DNA from: Pedobacter sandarakinus
GTDB lineage: Bacteria > Bacteroidota > Bacteroidia > Sphingobacteriales > Sphingobacteriaceae
Length of the DNA stretch: 64,000 nucleotides
NCBI RefSeq assembly: GCF_026240095.1
Contig: NZ_JAPIVG010000001.1
Coordinates: forward strand, 62,001 to 126,000
Direction: 5' to 3'
Shown in pieces: positions 1 to 8,832 of this stretch; within the stretch, counting starts at the first letter, position 1, and each line of letters opens with the position of its first letter. A program made the position numbers and the translations under genes. The notes below the pieces were generated by a model. That model saw only the letters and a list, made by a program, of their open reading frames with translations. It did not search any database and was not told the DNA's origin.

Positions 1-1
1 T

Positions 2-724
2 AAAAAATATGATGATTTTACCGCTGTAGAGGATTTAAGTTTTGAAGTTTATGAAAATGAAATTTTTGGCTTACTTGGGCCAAACGGTGCGGGTAAAACG
101 ACTACGCTGGAAATCATTGAAACTTTAAGAGCTAAAACTGCTGGCGAAATTATAGTTGATGGATTTTCCGTAGACAAGCATCCGCAGGATATTAAAAAAA
201 TAATTGGTGTACAACTCCAGGCAGCGGGCTACTACCCTAACCTAAACCTCCTAGAGCTTATTGAGCTTTTTGCCGGTTTATATGGTGCTAACATTATACC
301 AATGGAGATGCTTGAGAAGGTAAACCTACAAGACAAAGCAAAAGCAAAATACAAAGCTTTATCTGGCGGGCAAAAGCAGCGTTTCTCTATCGCAACCACA
401 TTAATTAATCAACCAAAAATAATTTTTCTTGATGAGCCAACAACCGGTTTAGACCCACAGGCACGCAGAAATTTATGGGATTTAATTATTGAAATTAGAG
501 ACGCCGGCACCACAGTTGTAATTACGACGCATTACATGGATGAAGCGGAACAATTGTGCGATCGCGTAGCCTTTGTAGAGCGAGGACAGATTATTGCACT
601 AGATACGCCAGATAATCTTATTGACCAATTGGTAAACAGTGGTTTTGAGCGTAAAAAGGAGGTGAAGAAGGCTAACCTGGAAGATGTTTTTATTAATTTA
701 ACAGGTAAAGAGTGGAGAGAATAA
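2..724 (+). CDS. ABC transporter ATP-binding protein (5' partial)
   Basis: This is the nucleotide-binding subunit of an ABC-2 type exporter. The reading frame is open from the first complete codon of the window, so the N-terminus (probably only about 5-15 residues) lies outside. Walker A (GPNGAGKTT) is encoded at 80-106, the signature motif LSGGQKQR near 360, Walker B with the catalytic Glu (IIFLDEP) near 420, and the H-loop (TTHYMDEAE) near 530. The permease follows 65 bp downstream and is the presumed partner. The substrate cannot be told from the sequence; drug, lipid or polysaccharide export are all possible in this family. Confidence 0.93.
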   Translation, partial: KKYDDFTAVEDLSFEVYENEIFGLLGPNGAGKTTTLEIIETLRAKTAGEIIVDGFSVDKHPQDIKKIIGVQLQAAGYYPNLNLLELIELFAGLYGANIIPMEMLEKVNLQDKAKAKYKALSGGQKQRFSIATTLINQPKIIFLDEPTTGLDPQARRNLWDLIIEIRDAGTTVVITTHYMDEAEQLCDRVAFVERGQIIALDTPDNLIDQLVNSGFERKKEVKKANLEDVFINLTGKEWRE

Positions 725-789
725 TCGCTCAGCTAAACTGGTAAAAAGCAACCTTAACACAAAACGATATAACAGATTTACGATAAATC

Positions 790-1899
790 ATGGGCGAAAA
801 AAATGCAAAAGCTGCTTCGGGCAGTAATAAGTACAGCAATGTTAAGGCAACTTTGGCCTTGGCGAAGGCTAGTTTCCGATCCATTATGCGCAGCCCGTCT
901 GCCGTGGTTTTTACGTTAGCCTTTCCATTGATCTTCATTCTGGTATTTGGTTTTCTGGGCGGTGGCGGCACACGGATAGACGTGGGTGTTACGCCAGGGT
1001 CTGACCTTAATAGCCCCGTTATTACGATGCTTGATAAAACGGGAATGATTCGGCTGGTGCTAGATAAAAGCAAAGCTGATTATGATAAACTCTTGGAAAA
1101 GGGAAATATCGATGCCATGATTGATGTGCATAGGAAGGTAAATACTGCTGCTTATTCTGTAAATGTAGTTTATACCTCTGCATCTAGAGATAAAGGTGGA
1201 ATTTTAAAATCTGTATTGAATAGTGTTTTCTATGATAAGACCTTAAAGCCAACAGTTGCCGAGATCAAGGAGAGTACTGTTACCGGAAGAGCGTATAAAA
1301 CCATCGATTTTATTTTACCTGGTCAGCTGGGTTTCTCGCTTTTAAGTACCGGGGTGTTTGGAACCGCATTCGTTTTTTTAAGCTTGCGCCAAACACTCGT
1401 AATTAAACGTTTTTTTGCCACACCGGTTAGTAGAGCTAGCATTGTTATTGGTGAGGGCATTGCAAGAATCGGCTTTGCCCTAATTGGGGCCTTATTCATC
1501 ATCTTAATAGGTCATTTCTTTTTTGGTTTTACATTAGTGCATGGAGCAATTACGGTGCTTAATATGTTGCTGCTTGCTACCTTGGGTGTCATCGTTTTTA
1601 TGGGATTTGGCTTTATCATCTCTGGGATCGCAAAAAACGAAAGCATGGTTCCACCAATTTCAAATATTGTAACCCTTCCTCAGTTTTTATTATCGGGCAC
1701 ATTCTTTTCTATCGAGGCTTTTCCGAAATGGTTGCAACCCATCAGCAGGGCTTTGCCATTAACCTATTTGAACGATGCCATGAGAAAAGTGGCTTTTGAA
1801 GGGGCCGGTTTGTGGGATGTGAATTTCCAGATTATGATTTTACTAATCTGGGGAATTGTAATTTACGCCGTAGCAGTTAAAGTATTCAAGTGGGAATAA
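790..1899 (+). CDS. ABC-2 type transporter permease
   Basis: A 369-residue membrane subunit that pairs with the ATPase just upstream. One hydrophobic segment lies near residues 39-58. It is followed by an extracytoplasmic region of roughly 110 residues, then five or six hydrophobic segments between about residue 175 and the C-terminus. That is the ABC-2 membrane topology. The ATG at 790 is the first in frame, and the N-terminus is hydrophilic for about 30 residues. The two genes probably form an operon that begins outside the window. The exported substrate is unknown. Confidence 0.9.
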   Translation: MGEKNAKAASGSNKYSNVKATLALAKASFRSIMRSPSAVVFTLAFPLIFILVFGFLGGGGTRIDVGVTPGSDLNSPVITMLDKTGMIRLVLDKSKADYDKLLEKGNIDAMIDVHRKVNTAAYSVNVVYTSASRDKGGILKSVLNSVFYDKTLKPTVAEIKESTVTGRAYKTIDFILPGQLGFSLLSTGVFGTAFVFLSLRQTLVIKRFFATPVSRASIVIGEGIARIGFALIGALFIILIGHFFFGFTLVHGAITVLNMLLLATLGVIVFMGFGFIISGIAKNESMVPPISNIVTLPQFLLSGTFFSIEAFPKWLQPISRALPLTYLNDAMRKVAFEGAGLWDVNFQIMILLIWGIVIYAVAVKVFKWE

Positions 1900-1968
1900 T
1901 ACAATATGGGATTTAAAACCCTATTCTAAACTTAACTTTTTTTAACTTTTATGGTTATTTTATTGAAG

Positions 1969-1976
1969 TACTTTTG
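1969..1976 (+). promoter_or_regulatory. Bacteroidota -7 promoter element, TACTTTTG
   Basis: Matches TAnnTTTG exactly and lies 14 bp before the ATG at 1991, so the predicted leader is only about 8-10 nt. No clear -33 TTG is present at the usual distance. Assignment rests on the known consensus for the Bacteroidota primary sigma factor. Confidence 0.4.
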
Positions 1977-1990
1977 AAGAAAAAGGCTTG

Positions 1991-2674
1991 ATGAAATTTT
2001 TCGGCTCACTTACAATATTACTTCTTGTTGCCATAACCGGCCGAGCTCAATTTAAGTTTCTTGCAAATAACTGTTCAGAAAAATACAAAGCTAAAATCTT
2101 TGTAGCGAACTGCGAGGGTGGAATTTGCGATGGTAAAGCAACGCTGATTATTTATGATAAAATAACTGATCGAGAGTTGCAAACGTTTAAGTCGACGAAC
2201 TTAAATTTTGCGTTAAACAGCAACCAAAATGCTGCCATTGGATGGTTGGATCTTGGCAAATACCAAAGCCCGCTTGTTTTTGGTGATTTTGATTTTGATG
2301 GCAATGAAGACGTAGCCATTAGAAATGGCAACAATGGTACATATGCAAGTCCTTCCTTTGATGTTTACCTTAACAACGGAAGCAAATTTGAATTGAATGT
2401 ATCTTATACTAAACTGGCGAGCGAAAACTTGGGCATGTTTACTGTTAACGCCAAAAGTAAGCTCATCAGTATCGAACAAAGAGACGGCTGCTGCTATTTA
2501 AAGAAAATTGACTATGCCCTGAATGGAAAAAAGGGCTTAACTGAAGTGTCATCGGTAATTGAAGATTCGACCATTGGCGATGAAGTAATCGTAATTACAC
2601 AGAAACGGATTAATGGTGCTATAAAGAAGACGGTTCAAAGATTTAAAACCAAGGAATACTACGCTGAGCAATAA
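1991..2674 (+). CDS. Secreted protein with an FG-GAP/XAC2610-like calcium-binding motif
   Basis: A 227-residue exported protein. I use the ATG at 1991 because the signal peptide MKFFGSLTILLLVAITGRAQ then starts cleanly; an in-frame TTG at 1988 is less likely. In the middle, GDFDFDGNEDVAI is a D-x-D-x-D-G-x-x-D calcium-loop motif of the sort found in FG-GAP and XAC2610-type proteins. Several cysteines (around GCCYLKK and CEGGICDG) could form disulfides. It converges tail to tail with the tetR-type gene, with only 1 nt between the stop codons. Function is unknown. Confidence 0.75.
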   Translation: MKFFGSLTILLLVAITGRAQFKFLANNCSEKYKAKIFVANCEGGICDGKATLIIYDKITDRELQTFKSTNLNFALNSNQNAAIGWLDLGKYQSPLVFGDFDFDGNEDVAIRNGNNGTYASPSFDVYLNNGSKFELNVSYTKLASENLGMFTVNAKSKLISIEQRDGCCYLKKIDYALNGKKGLTEVSSVIEDSTIGDEVIVITQKRINGAIKKTVQRFKTKEYYAEQ

Positions 2675-2675
2675 A

Positions 2676-3251
2676 TTACAGCGCTGCCTTGACTAAAAAC
2701 GGCAAAATTTCTTTTTGGAAACTCACAAAATTTTTCCGCACATCAGCGTCACTTACAGAAGTAAAGGCAAATGAAAATACGATACTTTTGCTCGCCTTTA
2801 GTAAGAAAGCTAACCCCTCTCTCCTGGCGGGATTATTTTTAAAGTTATCAAGTTCGAGATAGGCAGCGAGTAGTAACGCCTCTAACTGATCTGATAAGTG
2901 TTTTAAAAACTCTTGCGAATTTGCATTCTCGCGAACAAAATCCCAACCAATAAATTCATTACACGCCGTAAAAGACAGTCGACTGGTTTTCATTACCAAA
3001 GCTTTCAAATGCTCTTCTTCAGAACCGTAGCTTACCTTATTATTGATAATCTCATTTAAATTTTGATCGAGGTAATCCATCAAGATACTGTCTAAAACCT
3101 GCTCCTTGCTTTCGAAATACTTGTAGATGGTAGCTTTAGCAATGCGGGCTTTCTTTGCAATCTCGTTTACACTGGTTTTATGATAACCGTACTTTCTAAA
3201 TAGCTCTTTTGCTGCTTTCTTTACGGTTTCTTTAATTTTTTCGGCTTCCAT
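2676..3251 (-). CDS. TetR/AcrR family transcriptional regulator
   Basis: A 191-residue DNA-binding repressor of the TetR family. The N-terminal helix-turn-helix is recognizable around residues 22-50 (TSVNEIAKKARIAKATIYKYF), and the C-terminal ligand-binding half is helical and unassigned. It is the last gene of a pheS-lipoprotein-tetR run: its ATG overlaps the stop codon of the lipoprotein gene by 1 nt (TAATG), so translation is probably coupled. The target genes are not evident. Control of its own operon or of the adjacent ABC exporter are possibilities only. Confidence 0.9.
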   Translation of the reverse strand: MEAEKIKETVKKAAKELFRKYGYHKTSVNEIAKKARIAKATIYKYFESKEQVLDSILMDYLDQNLNEIINNKVSYGSEEEHLKALVMKTSRLSFTACNEFIGWDFVRENANSQEFLKHLSDQLEALLLAAYLELDNFKNNPARREGLAFLLKASKSIVFSFAFTSVSDADVRKNFVSFQKEILPFLVKAAL

Positions 3252-3661
3252 TAATTGCTTACATTTATAAGTACATTGCCTTGCAAAGAGATATTATACT
3301 GCTTTAGTGTTTTTTCTGCAGGCGCTTTCTGAGGGCTTCCATCTAGCAATGAGAACTTCGCACCCGAACATGGATCTGTAGCAATTAAACCATTATCATC
3401 GGGCACTATTTTACATTTATTTTCCGGGTTAACAGTACTACAACGATCAAATGCTACAAAACCACCCAAAGGTGTTTTTACAATGATCAATCCGGCTACA
3501 CCCTGGTTGGGCACCAATAACACATTATTAGTCGCTTTTAAGCTAAACTCGGTAAGGGTTACATTATAGTTAACCACTACATCCGGAATGTAGTTTTCTT
3601 CCTTACCACAACCGGTAAAAAAAGCGAATACAAACAATAGGCAATAAAGGTGCTTCTTCAT
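3251..3661 (-). CDS. Lipoprotein with a degenerate Rieske-like domain
   Basis: A 136-residue protein with a lipoprotein signal peptide (FFTGC, lipidated Cys18). From about residue 55 it resembles the Rieske [2Fe-2S] fold seen in Bacteroidota ferredoxin-like lipoproteins (GGFVAFDRC, then DPCSGAKFSLLDGSP). The cluster ligands are largely gone. Only Cys74 of the C-x-H pair remains (His replaced by Thr76), and in the C-x-x-H pair both positions are changed (Asp96, Ser99). It keeps Cys83 and Cys98, which may form a disulfide. It therefore probably does not bind a normal cluster. Its start overlaps the pheS stop by 1 nt. Fold assignment is inference from motif spacing. Confidence 0.7.
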   Translation of the reverse strand: MKKHLYCLLFVFAFFTGCGKEENYIPDVVVNYNVTLTEFSLKATNNVLLVPNQGVAGLIIVKTPLGGFVAFDRCSTVNPENKCKIVPDDNGLIATDPCSGAKFSLLDGSPQKAPAEKTLKQYNISLQGNVLINVSN

Positions 3662-4701
3662 TATATTAATGCAGACTTAAACTGCTTTAAGAAACGTATA
3701 TCATTTTCTGAAAACAACCGCAAATCTTTAATTACATACTTAAGGTTGGCAATACGCTCAATACCCATACCGAACGCAAAGCCGCTATATTTTTTCGAAT
3801 CTATACCGCAGTTGTCCAAAACATTAGGATCTACCATACCGCAGCCCAAAATTTCTACCCAACCACTATATTTACATAGCTGGCATCCCTCGCCCTTGCA
3901 AATGGTACAAGAAATATCCATTTCTGCTGAAGGTTCTGTAAATGGGAAATAAGATGGGCGGAAACGGATTTTGGTTCCCTCCCCGTATAACTCTTGTACA
4001 AAGTAAAACAGGGTTTGTTTTAAATCTGCGAACGATACATTCTCATCAACATACAAACCTTCAATCTGATGGAAAAAGCAGTGCGCCCTGGCAGATATTG
4101 CCTCGTTACGGTAGACCCTGCCTGGCATTATAGCTCTAAATGGTGGTTGGCCTTGTTCCATCATCCGTACCTGCACAGATGATGTATGTGTACGTAATGC
4201 TATATCACCTTTTTCGCCACCCTTTTTTATGAAAAAGGTATCTTGCATGTCTCTGGCAGGGTGCTCTTCCGGAAAGTTGAGCGCAGAGAAGTTATGCCAA
4301 TCATCTTCTATTTCTGGCCCTTCGGCTACTGTAAAACCAACTTTAGCGAAAATCTCTACAATTTCCCTTCTTACCAAAGCCAGTGGATGACGTGAACCAA
4401 TTTCAAAACCCTCGCCTGGTAAACTTAAATCTAAGCTGAGTTCATCAGCTTTACCACCCGATTGTTCTGTAGACTCTTTTAGGGTTTGATATTTCGATTC
4501 TGCAAGTTGCTTAAATTCATTTAATACTTTTCCTAAAGACCTTTTCTCTTCGACAGAAACGGTTTTAAATTCTTCAAATATTTCTTTGATAATCCCCTTG
4601 CTGCCTAAGTATTTTATACGGAACTGTTCTAATTCATCTGCTTTTTCGGTCACAAAAGCATTAATCTTGTCAGTATACTGTGTTATTTTATCCTGTAACA
4701 T
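3661..4701 (-). CDS. pheS: Phenylalanine-tRNA ligase alpha subunit
   Basis: A 346-residue catalytic subunit of the alpha2-beta2 phenylalanyl-tRNA synthetase, charging tRNA-Phe in the cytoplasm. The N-terminal coiled-coil arm is followed by class II synthetase motifs: motif 2 around RVYRNEAISARAHCFFHQ and motif 3 around GFAFGMGIERIA near the C-terminus. A Cys-rich insert (CTICKGEGCQLCKYSGW) is present, as in many bacterial PheS. pheT is not adjacent, which is common in this phylum. It leads an operon with the Rieske-like lipoprotein and TetR genes through a 1-nt stop/start overlap. The -7 promoter element lies directly before the start. Confidence 0.97.
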   Translation of the reverse strand: MLQDKITQYTDKINAFVTEKADELEQFRIKYLGSKGIIKEIFEEFKTVSVEEKRSLGKVLNEFKQLAESKYQTLKESTEQSGGKADELSLDLSLPGEGFEIGSRHPLALVRREIVEIFAKVGFTVAEGPEIEDDWHNFSALNFPEEHPARDMQDTFFIKKGGEKGDIALRTHTSSVQVRMMEQGQPPFRAIMPGRVYRNEAISARAHCFFHQIEGLYVDENVSFADLKQTLFYFVQELYGEGTKIRFRPSYFPFTEPSAEMDISCTICKGEGCQLCKYSGWVEILGCGMVDPNVLDNCGIDSKKYSGFAFGMGIERIANLKYVIKDLRLFSENDIRFLKQFKSALI

Positions 4702-4706
4702 GGGTT

Positions 4707-4714
4707 CAAATATA
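4707..4714 (-). promoter_or_regulatory. Bacteroidota -7 promoter element before pheS, TATATTTG
   Basis: On the minus strand TATATTTG fits TAnnTTTG. Its 3' end is only 5 nt from the pheS ATG (4701), so the predicted transcription start falls on or next to the start codon. If the promoter is real the transcript would be leaderless or nearly so. No good -33 TTG is seen. Confidence 0.4.
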
Positions 4715-4799
4715 CGGCAAATAATCTTAAGATTTTACTTCCAACGGGTTCAAATAATCTCTTTAGAACGTCATTATAAAAGAAAATGAACTCAAAAAT

Positions 4800-4822
4800 A
4801 AAAAAAGCTACACATGGTAGCT
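4800..4822 (-). terminator. Rho-independent terminator of kbl
   Basis: On the minus strand, AGCTAC and GTAGCT form a 6-bp stem with a 5-nt loop, followed by a run of seven T residues. It lies 26 bp after the kbl stop codon. Confidence 0.7.
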
Positions 4823-4848
4823 CTATAATTTATTTAGGAGGTTGTTGT

Positions 4849-6036
4849 TTAGATTACGCCTAGTTCTTTACCAACTTTGGTAAAGGCTTCAATGGCCTTG
4901 TCTAAATGGTGTTGCTCATGCGCAGCAGAAAGCTGAACCCTAATGCGGGCTTTGCCCTGGGGCACCACAGGGTAAAAGAAGCCGATAACGTAAATTCCTT
5001 CATCAAGCATTTTGGCAGCAAATGTTTGTGCAATTTTTGCATCATAAAGCATTACAGGTACAATTGGATGAAATCCTGGCTTAATATCGAAACCTGCAGC
5101 CGTCATTTTCTCGCGGAAGTATGCCGTGTTGCTTTCTAATTTATCTCTTAGCGAAGTGGTTTCACTTAACATGTCTAAAACCGCTATCGATGCACCAGCA
5201 ATTGCAGGAGCTAAAGTATTAGAGAACAAATAAGGGCGAGAACGTTGACGCAACATATCGATAATCTCTTTTTTACCAGAGGTGAAACCACCAGATGCAC
5301 CACCTAGGGCTTTACCTAAGGTGCCGGTAATGATGTCGATCCGATTCATCACATTAAAATGTTCGTGTGTACCGCGACCAGTTTTTCCAATGAAGCCAGA
5401 GCAATGCGATTCATCAATCATAATTAATGCTTCATACTTGTCCGCCAGGTCAGCAATCTGATCTAATGGCGCTACAGAACCATCCATAGAAAAAGCACCA
5501 TCTGTAACAATGATTCTGTGCCTGCAATCTTTGGCTGCAATGAGTTGTTTTTCCAAATCTTCCATGTCGGCATTTTTGTACCTAAACCGCTGTGCTTTGC
5601 ATAAACGCACACCATCAATAATGGAAGCATGATTCAATTCATCAGAAATTATGGCATCTTCTGCATTGAATAAGGGCTCGAAAACTCCACCATTCGCATC
5701 AAAAGCTGCAGCATATAAAATAGTATCTTCTGTACCTAAGAACTTTGAAATTTTGGCTTCAAGGGATTTGTGTACATCTTGCGTACCACAAATAAAACGA
5801 ACCGACGACATCCCATACCCATAATCATCAATAGCTTTCTTAGCCGCTTCGATAACTTTTGGATGAGATGATAATCCTAAATAATTGTTTGCACAGAAAT
5901 TAATAACCTCTGCCCCGCTATTCACTTTTATATCTGCGCCTTGCGGAGTGGTAATAATACGTTCGCGTTTAAATAATCCGGCATTTTCTATTTCTTCAAG
6001 CTCTTTTTGGAGAACAGGTTGTAATGTTTTGTACAT
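4849..6036 (-). CDS. kbl: Glycine C-acetyltransferase (2-amino-3-ketobutyrate CoA ligase)
   Basis: A 395-residue PLP enzyme of the alpha-oxoamine synthase family, close to the 398 residues of E. coli Kbl. It cleaves 2-amino-3-oxobutyrate with CoA to glycine and acetyl-CoA, the second step of threonine breakdown. The PLP lysine is Lys242 in [13 protein letters not shown]; the DESHCSGF cofactor-binding segment (near residue 208) and the [14 protein letters not shown] segment are present. Related enzymes (KBL, BioF, HemA, SPT) share this fold, but the match in length and in the N-terminal region favours Kbl. The dehydrogenase supplying its substrate is encoded at 33955-34902. It is a single gene with its own promoter and terminator. 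Confidence 0.95.
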   Translation of the reverse strand: MYKTLQPVLQKELEEIENAGLFKRERIITTPQGADIKVNSGAEVINFCANNYLGLSSHPKVIEAAKKAIDDYGYGMSSVRFICGTQDVHKSLEAKISKFLGTEDTILYAAAFDANGGVFEPLFNAEDAIISDELNHASIIDGVRLCKAQRFRYKNADMEDLEKQLIAAKDCRHRIIVTDGAFSMDGSVAPLDQIADLADKYEALIMIDESHCSGFIGKTGRGTHEHFNVMNRIDIITGTLGKALGGASGGFTSGKKEIIDMLRQRSRPYLFSNTLAPAIAGASIAVLDMLSETTSLRDKLESNTAYFREKMTAAGFDIKPGFHPIVPVMLYDAKIAQTFAAKMLDEGIYVIGFFYPVVPQGKARIRVQLSAAHEQHHLDKAIEAFTKVGKELGVI

Positions 6037-6058
6037 GTTTTTTTGGTGATTTTTGTTC

Positions 6059-6066
6059 CAAAGTTA
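6059..6066 (-). promoter_or_regulatory. Bacteroidota -7 promoter element before kbl, TAACTTTG
   Basis: Minus-strand TAACTTTG fits TAnnTTTG and lies 22 nt before the kbl ATG, predicting a leader of about 15-17 nt. The -33 box is not clear. Confidence 0.45.
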
Positions 6067-6277
6067 TTAAAAAAAATGGCTTAAATACCTCAGTATATAC
6101 CGTGTAATACTAATTTTTCACAAACTAACTCCCTAGGTTTTACTTGTTGTCGGTCTTCCAATTGGTGCTTTGAGTTCATAAATCAATATATTTTCTATTC
6201 AATTAACAAACTTTAACAGGTAAAATCTGTATTGTCTAAAAACTTATTCGATATTTATAGTCTACTACTCCTTATAT

Positions 6278-8725
6278 ATGGTAAAATTTTGCGCACTCGT
6301 TCTTCTTTGCACACTAACCAAATTAGCCATTGCCCAGCAACATATTGTCTCTGGCACGGTTAAAGATCTTAATGGGCAAGCCGTACCTTTTGCTTCGGTT
6401 TATCTTAAAAATACCACCACAGGTACTTCAGCAAATATCGATGGGAGATATGAAATAAGACTTAACGATGGAGAACACGTTTTAAGTTTCAGGGCTGTAG
6501 GCTATAAGCAACAGGAAAGTGTTGTAGATATTCATTCGAATGTAACGCTCGATGTGAAACTTGCTGCCGAGAGTTATACACTGGAAAACGTAACCATAAA
6601 GGCAAATGCCGAAGACCCGGCCTACGCTATTATTAGGAAAGCAATAAAACAACGAAAAGCACATTTAAATGAGGTGGCCCAATTCAGTTGTGATGTCTAC
6701 ATTAAAGGTGTACAAAGATTAAAGGGTGCACCAAAAAAATTTATGGGGCAAGATATTAGTAAAGTAATGGAGCTCGATACCAATAGGCAAGGCATCATCT
6801 ACTTATCGGAATCGCAAAGTAAATTCAATTTCCGTAGGCCTAATGATGTACATGAGGAAATGATTTCATCTAAAATTGCCGGCCGCAATAATGCCTTTAG
6901 CTTTAACAAAGCCTCAGACTTAATTATTAATTTCTACGATAATTACCTCCTTGAAAACAAGCTAAGCGCCCGGGGGTTTATCTCACCTATTGCAGATAAT
7001 GCGCTATTCTATTATAGGTATAAGTTAGTCGGTGAGTCTAACGAGAACGGAGAGTTAATTCACAAAATACAGGTTACGCCACGCAGAGAAAATGATCCGG
7101 CATTTAGAGGAATTATTTACATTATAGACGAAAGCTGGCGTGTTTACAACACCGATCTATACCTCACAAAAAGTGCCGGTATAAATTTTATAGACACGCT
7201 CAACATTGCGCAACAGTTTACGAAAGTGAATAATGTTTACATGCCCACTAGCATTAACTTCCAATTTAATGGCAATGTTTTAGGTTTTAAGTTCGCAGGT
7301 TATTTTGTAGGCGTATATAGCAACTACAACCTTAATCCGGTTTTTCCGAAAAATTTCTTCAATGGAGAAATACTGAAAGTTACGGAGATGGTTAACAAGA
7401 AAGACTCTGCCTATTGGAGCAATAACAGGCCTATACCGCTAACTACCGATGAGAAAGAAAATTACGTGAAAAAGGATAGCATAGCCAGGCTCAAAGAATC
7501 TAAAGCATACCTTGATTCTTTGGAAAACGATAACAATAGGTTTAGCATAGGAAAGCTGCTATTAAACGGATATAGTATCAATGACAGGTACAATAAGGAA
7601 TACTATACGTTCGATCCCCTGTTAAAATCGGTGTTTTATAATACAGTTGAGGGATTCGCCATTAAGTATGGTGTAACTTTTAGGAAAGTATATACCAATA
7701 ACATCATGTATAGCGTAAGACCAGAATTGAGGTATGGCTTTGCCAATCAAAAATTAACCGGAAACATTACGGCAAACTACTTATACAACCCGGTAAAAAG
7801 GGCAAGCGTTGGTGGGTCTTTCGGGAGCGGCATTTTCGATTTAAATAATCTGGGTTCAATGACCTTGCTGGGTAATACCATCAATTCGCTATTGTACGAA
7901 AAGAATTTTGCCAAGTCTTACCAAAAGAATTTCGCTTCCATCAACACAACTAGAGAACTTGCCAATGGCCTGCAAGGAAGTTTAGCGGTAGATTACAGTC
8001 GAAACTTTTATCTCACAAACAGCAGCGATTTTAAATTTTTTGATAATAAGGAACGAGAATTTACATCAAATAATCCTTTTAGCCCAGCGGTAGAAACACC
8101 GCTGTTTCCGACTTATAATTCTTTCAGCGCTACAGCAAGTTTAACCTACACTATTGGCCAGAAATTTATTACAAGGCCCGATGGCAAATTTTATACGGAA
8201 TCGAGGTTTCCAAGAATCACCGCTTTATACAAAAAGGGATTTAATAATCTATTAAGCAGCGATATAGACTACGATTTCTTAAAACTAGAAGTATATCAGG
8301 ATAGAATTGGCTTAGGCCTATGGGGGTATACCTCATTTTTAGTAGGCGCTGGTAAATTCGTGAATAACAGTAAAATGTACTATTTAGATTATAAACATTT
8401 TGCAGGTAACATCTCTACCATCTTCCCACCAAATCTGAGAAAGTTTCAATATTTAGATTTTTACCAATTTAGCACAAACCAACAATATTTCGAGGCACAT
8501 CTGGAACACAATTTTGCCGGGTTTTTCTTAAACAAAGTACCTATCCTCCGCAAAGCCAAACTCGAAGAATTTATTGGTGGAGGATATTTATCATCGCCAG
8601 AAAAAAGGAATTACAAGGAATTCTATTTTGGCATACAACGCCTTGTACTTAGGGCAAGTTATGGTTTCGCTTACGATGGAGCAACAAAATTGACACAAGG
8701 TTTTAGAATTAGTTATGGTTTTTAA
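6278..8725 (+). CDS. DUF5686/carboxypeptidase-regulatory-like domain protein (outer-membrane type)
   Basis: An 815-residue protein with a signal peptide (LTKLAIAQ) and an N-terminal carboxypeptidase-regulatory-like beta-sandwich at about residues 22-100 (VSGTVKDLNGQAVPFASVYLKNTTTG), as in SusC receptors. No TonB-dependent plug follows. The remainder matches the Bacteroidota DUF5686 family in layout, with the AYAIIRKAIKQRK segment after the sandwich and a long C-terminal half rich in alternating aromatic strands that ends in an aromatic residue (SYGF), as in beta-barrels. It is probably an outer-membrane protein of unknown function. It stands alone, with 241 bp upstream and trhO about 100 bp downstream. 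Confidence 0.85.
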   Translation: MVKFCALVLLCTLTKLAIAQQHIVSGTVKDLNGQAVPFASVYLKNTTTGTSANIDGRYEIRLNDGEHVLSFRAVGYKQQESVVDIHSNVTLDVKLAAESYTLENVTIKANAEDPAYAIIRKAIKQRKAHLNEVAQFSCDVYIKGVQRLKGAPKKFMGQDISKVMELDTNRQGIIYLSESQSKFNFRRPNDVHEEMISSKIAGRNNAFSFNKASDLIINFYDNYLLENKLSARGFISPIADNALFYYRYKLVGESNENGELIHKIQVTPRRENDPAFRGIIYIIDESWRVYNTDLYLTKSAGINFIDTLNIAQQFTKVNNVYMPTSINFQFNGNVLGFKFAGYFVGVYSNYNLNPVFPKNFFNGEILKVTEMVNKKDSAYWSNNRPIPLTTDEKENYVKKDSIARLKESKAYLDSLENDNNRFSIGKLLLNGYSINDRYNKEYYTFDPLLKSVFYNTVEGFAIKYGVTFRKVYTNNIMYSVRPELRYGFANQKLTGNITANYLYNPVKRASVGGSFGSGIFDLNNLGSMTLLGNTINSLLYEKNFAKSYQKNFASINTTRELANGLQGSLAVDYSRNFYLTNSSDFKFFDNKEREFTSNNPFSPAVETPLFPTYNSFSATASLTYTIGQKFITRPDGKFYTESRFPRITALYKKGFNNLLSSDIDYDFLKLEVYQDRIGLGLWGYTSFLVGAGKFVNNSKMYYLDYKHFAGNISTIFPPNLRKFQYLDFYQFSTNQQYFEAHLEHNFAGFFLNKVPILRKAKLEEFIGGGYLSSPEKRNYKEFYFGIQRLVLRASYGFAYDGATKLTQGFRISYGF

Positions 8726-8785
8726 TTAATTGCCAGTGCTTGGTGGCTAGATATTGTTAAAATTTTTCGATCGCTGTTTTTTTGC

Positions 8786-8793
8786 TACCTTTG
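8786..8793 (+). promoter_or_regulatory. Bacteroidota -7 promoter element before trhO, TACCTTTG
   Basis: Fits TAnnTTTG. The predicted transcription start is near 8799, which rules out the in-frame TTG at 8782 as translation start and leaves ATG 8812 or ATG 8833. Confidence 0.5.
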
Positions 8794-8832
8794 CGTTGCA
8801 TTAAACGCCGTATGCAACGGTATCAACGCATT

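Noticed and set aside
28..724. Start of the first ABC gene at the internal ATG 302
   Set aside because: Walker A is encoded upstream at 80-106 in the same open frame, so the gene begins before the window.
8782..8832. Longer N-terminus of TrhO beginning at TTG 8782
   Set aside because: The start would lie upstream of the predicted transcription start, and the extra residues do not match the family.
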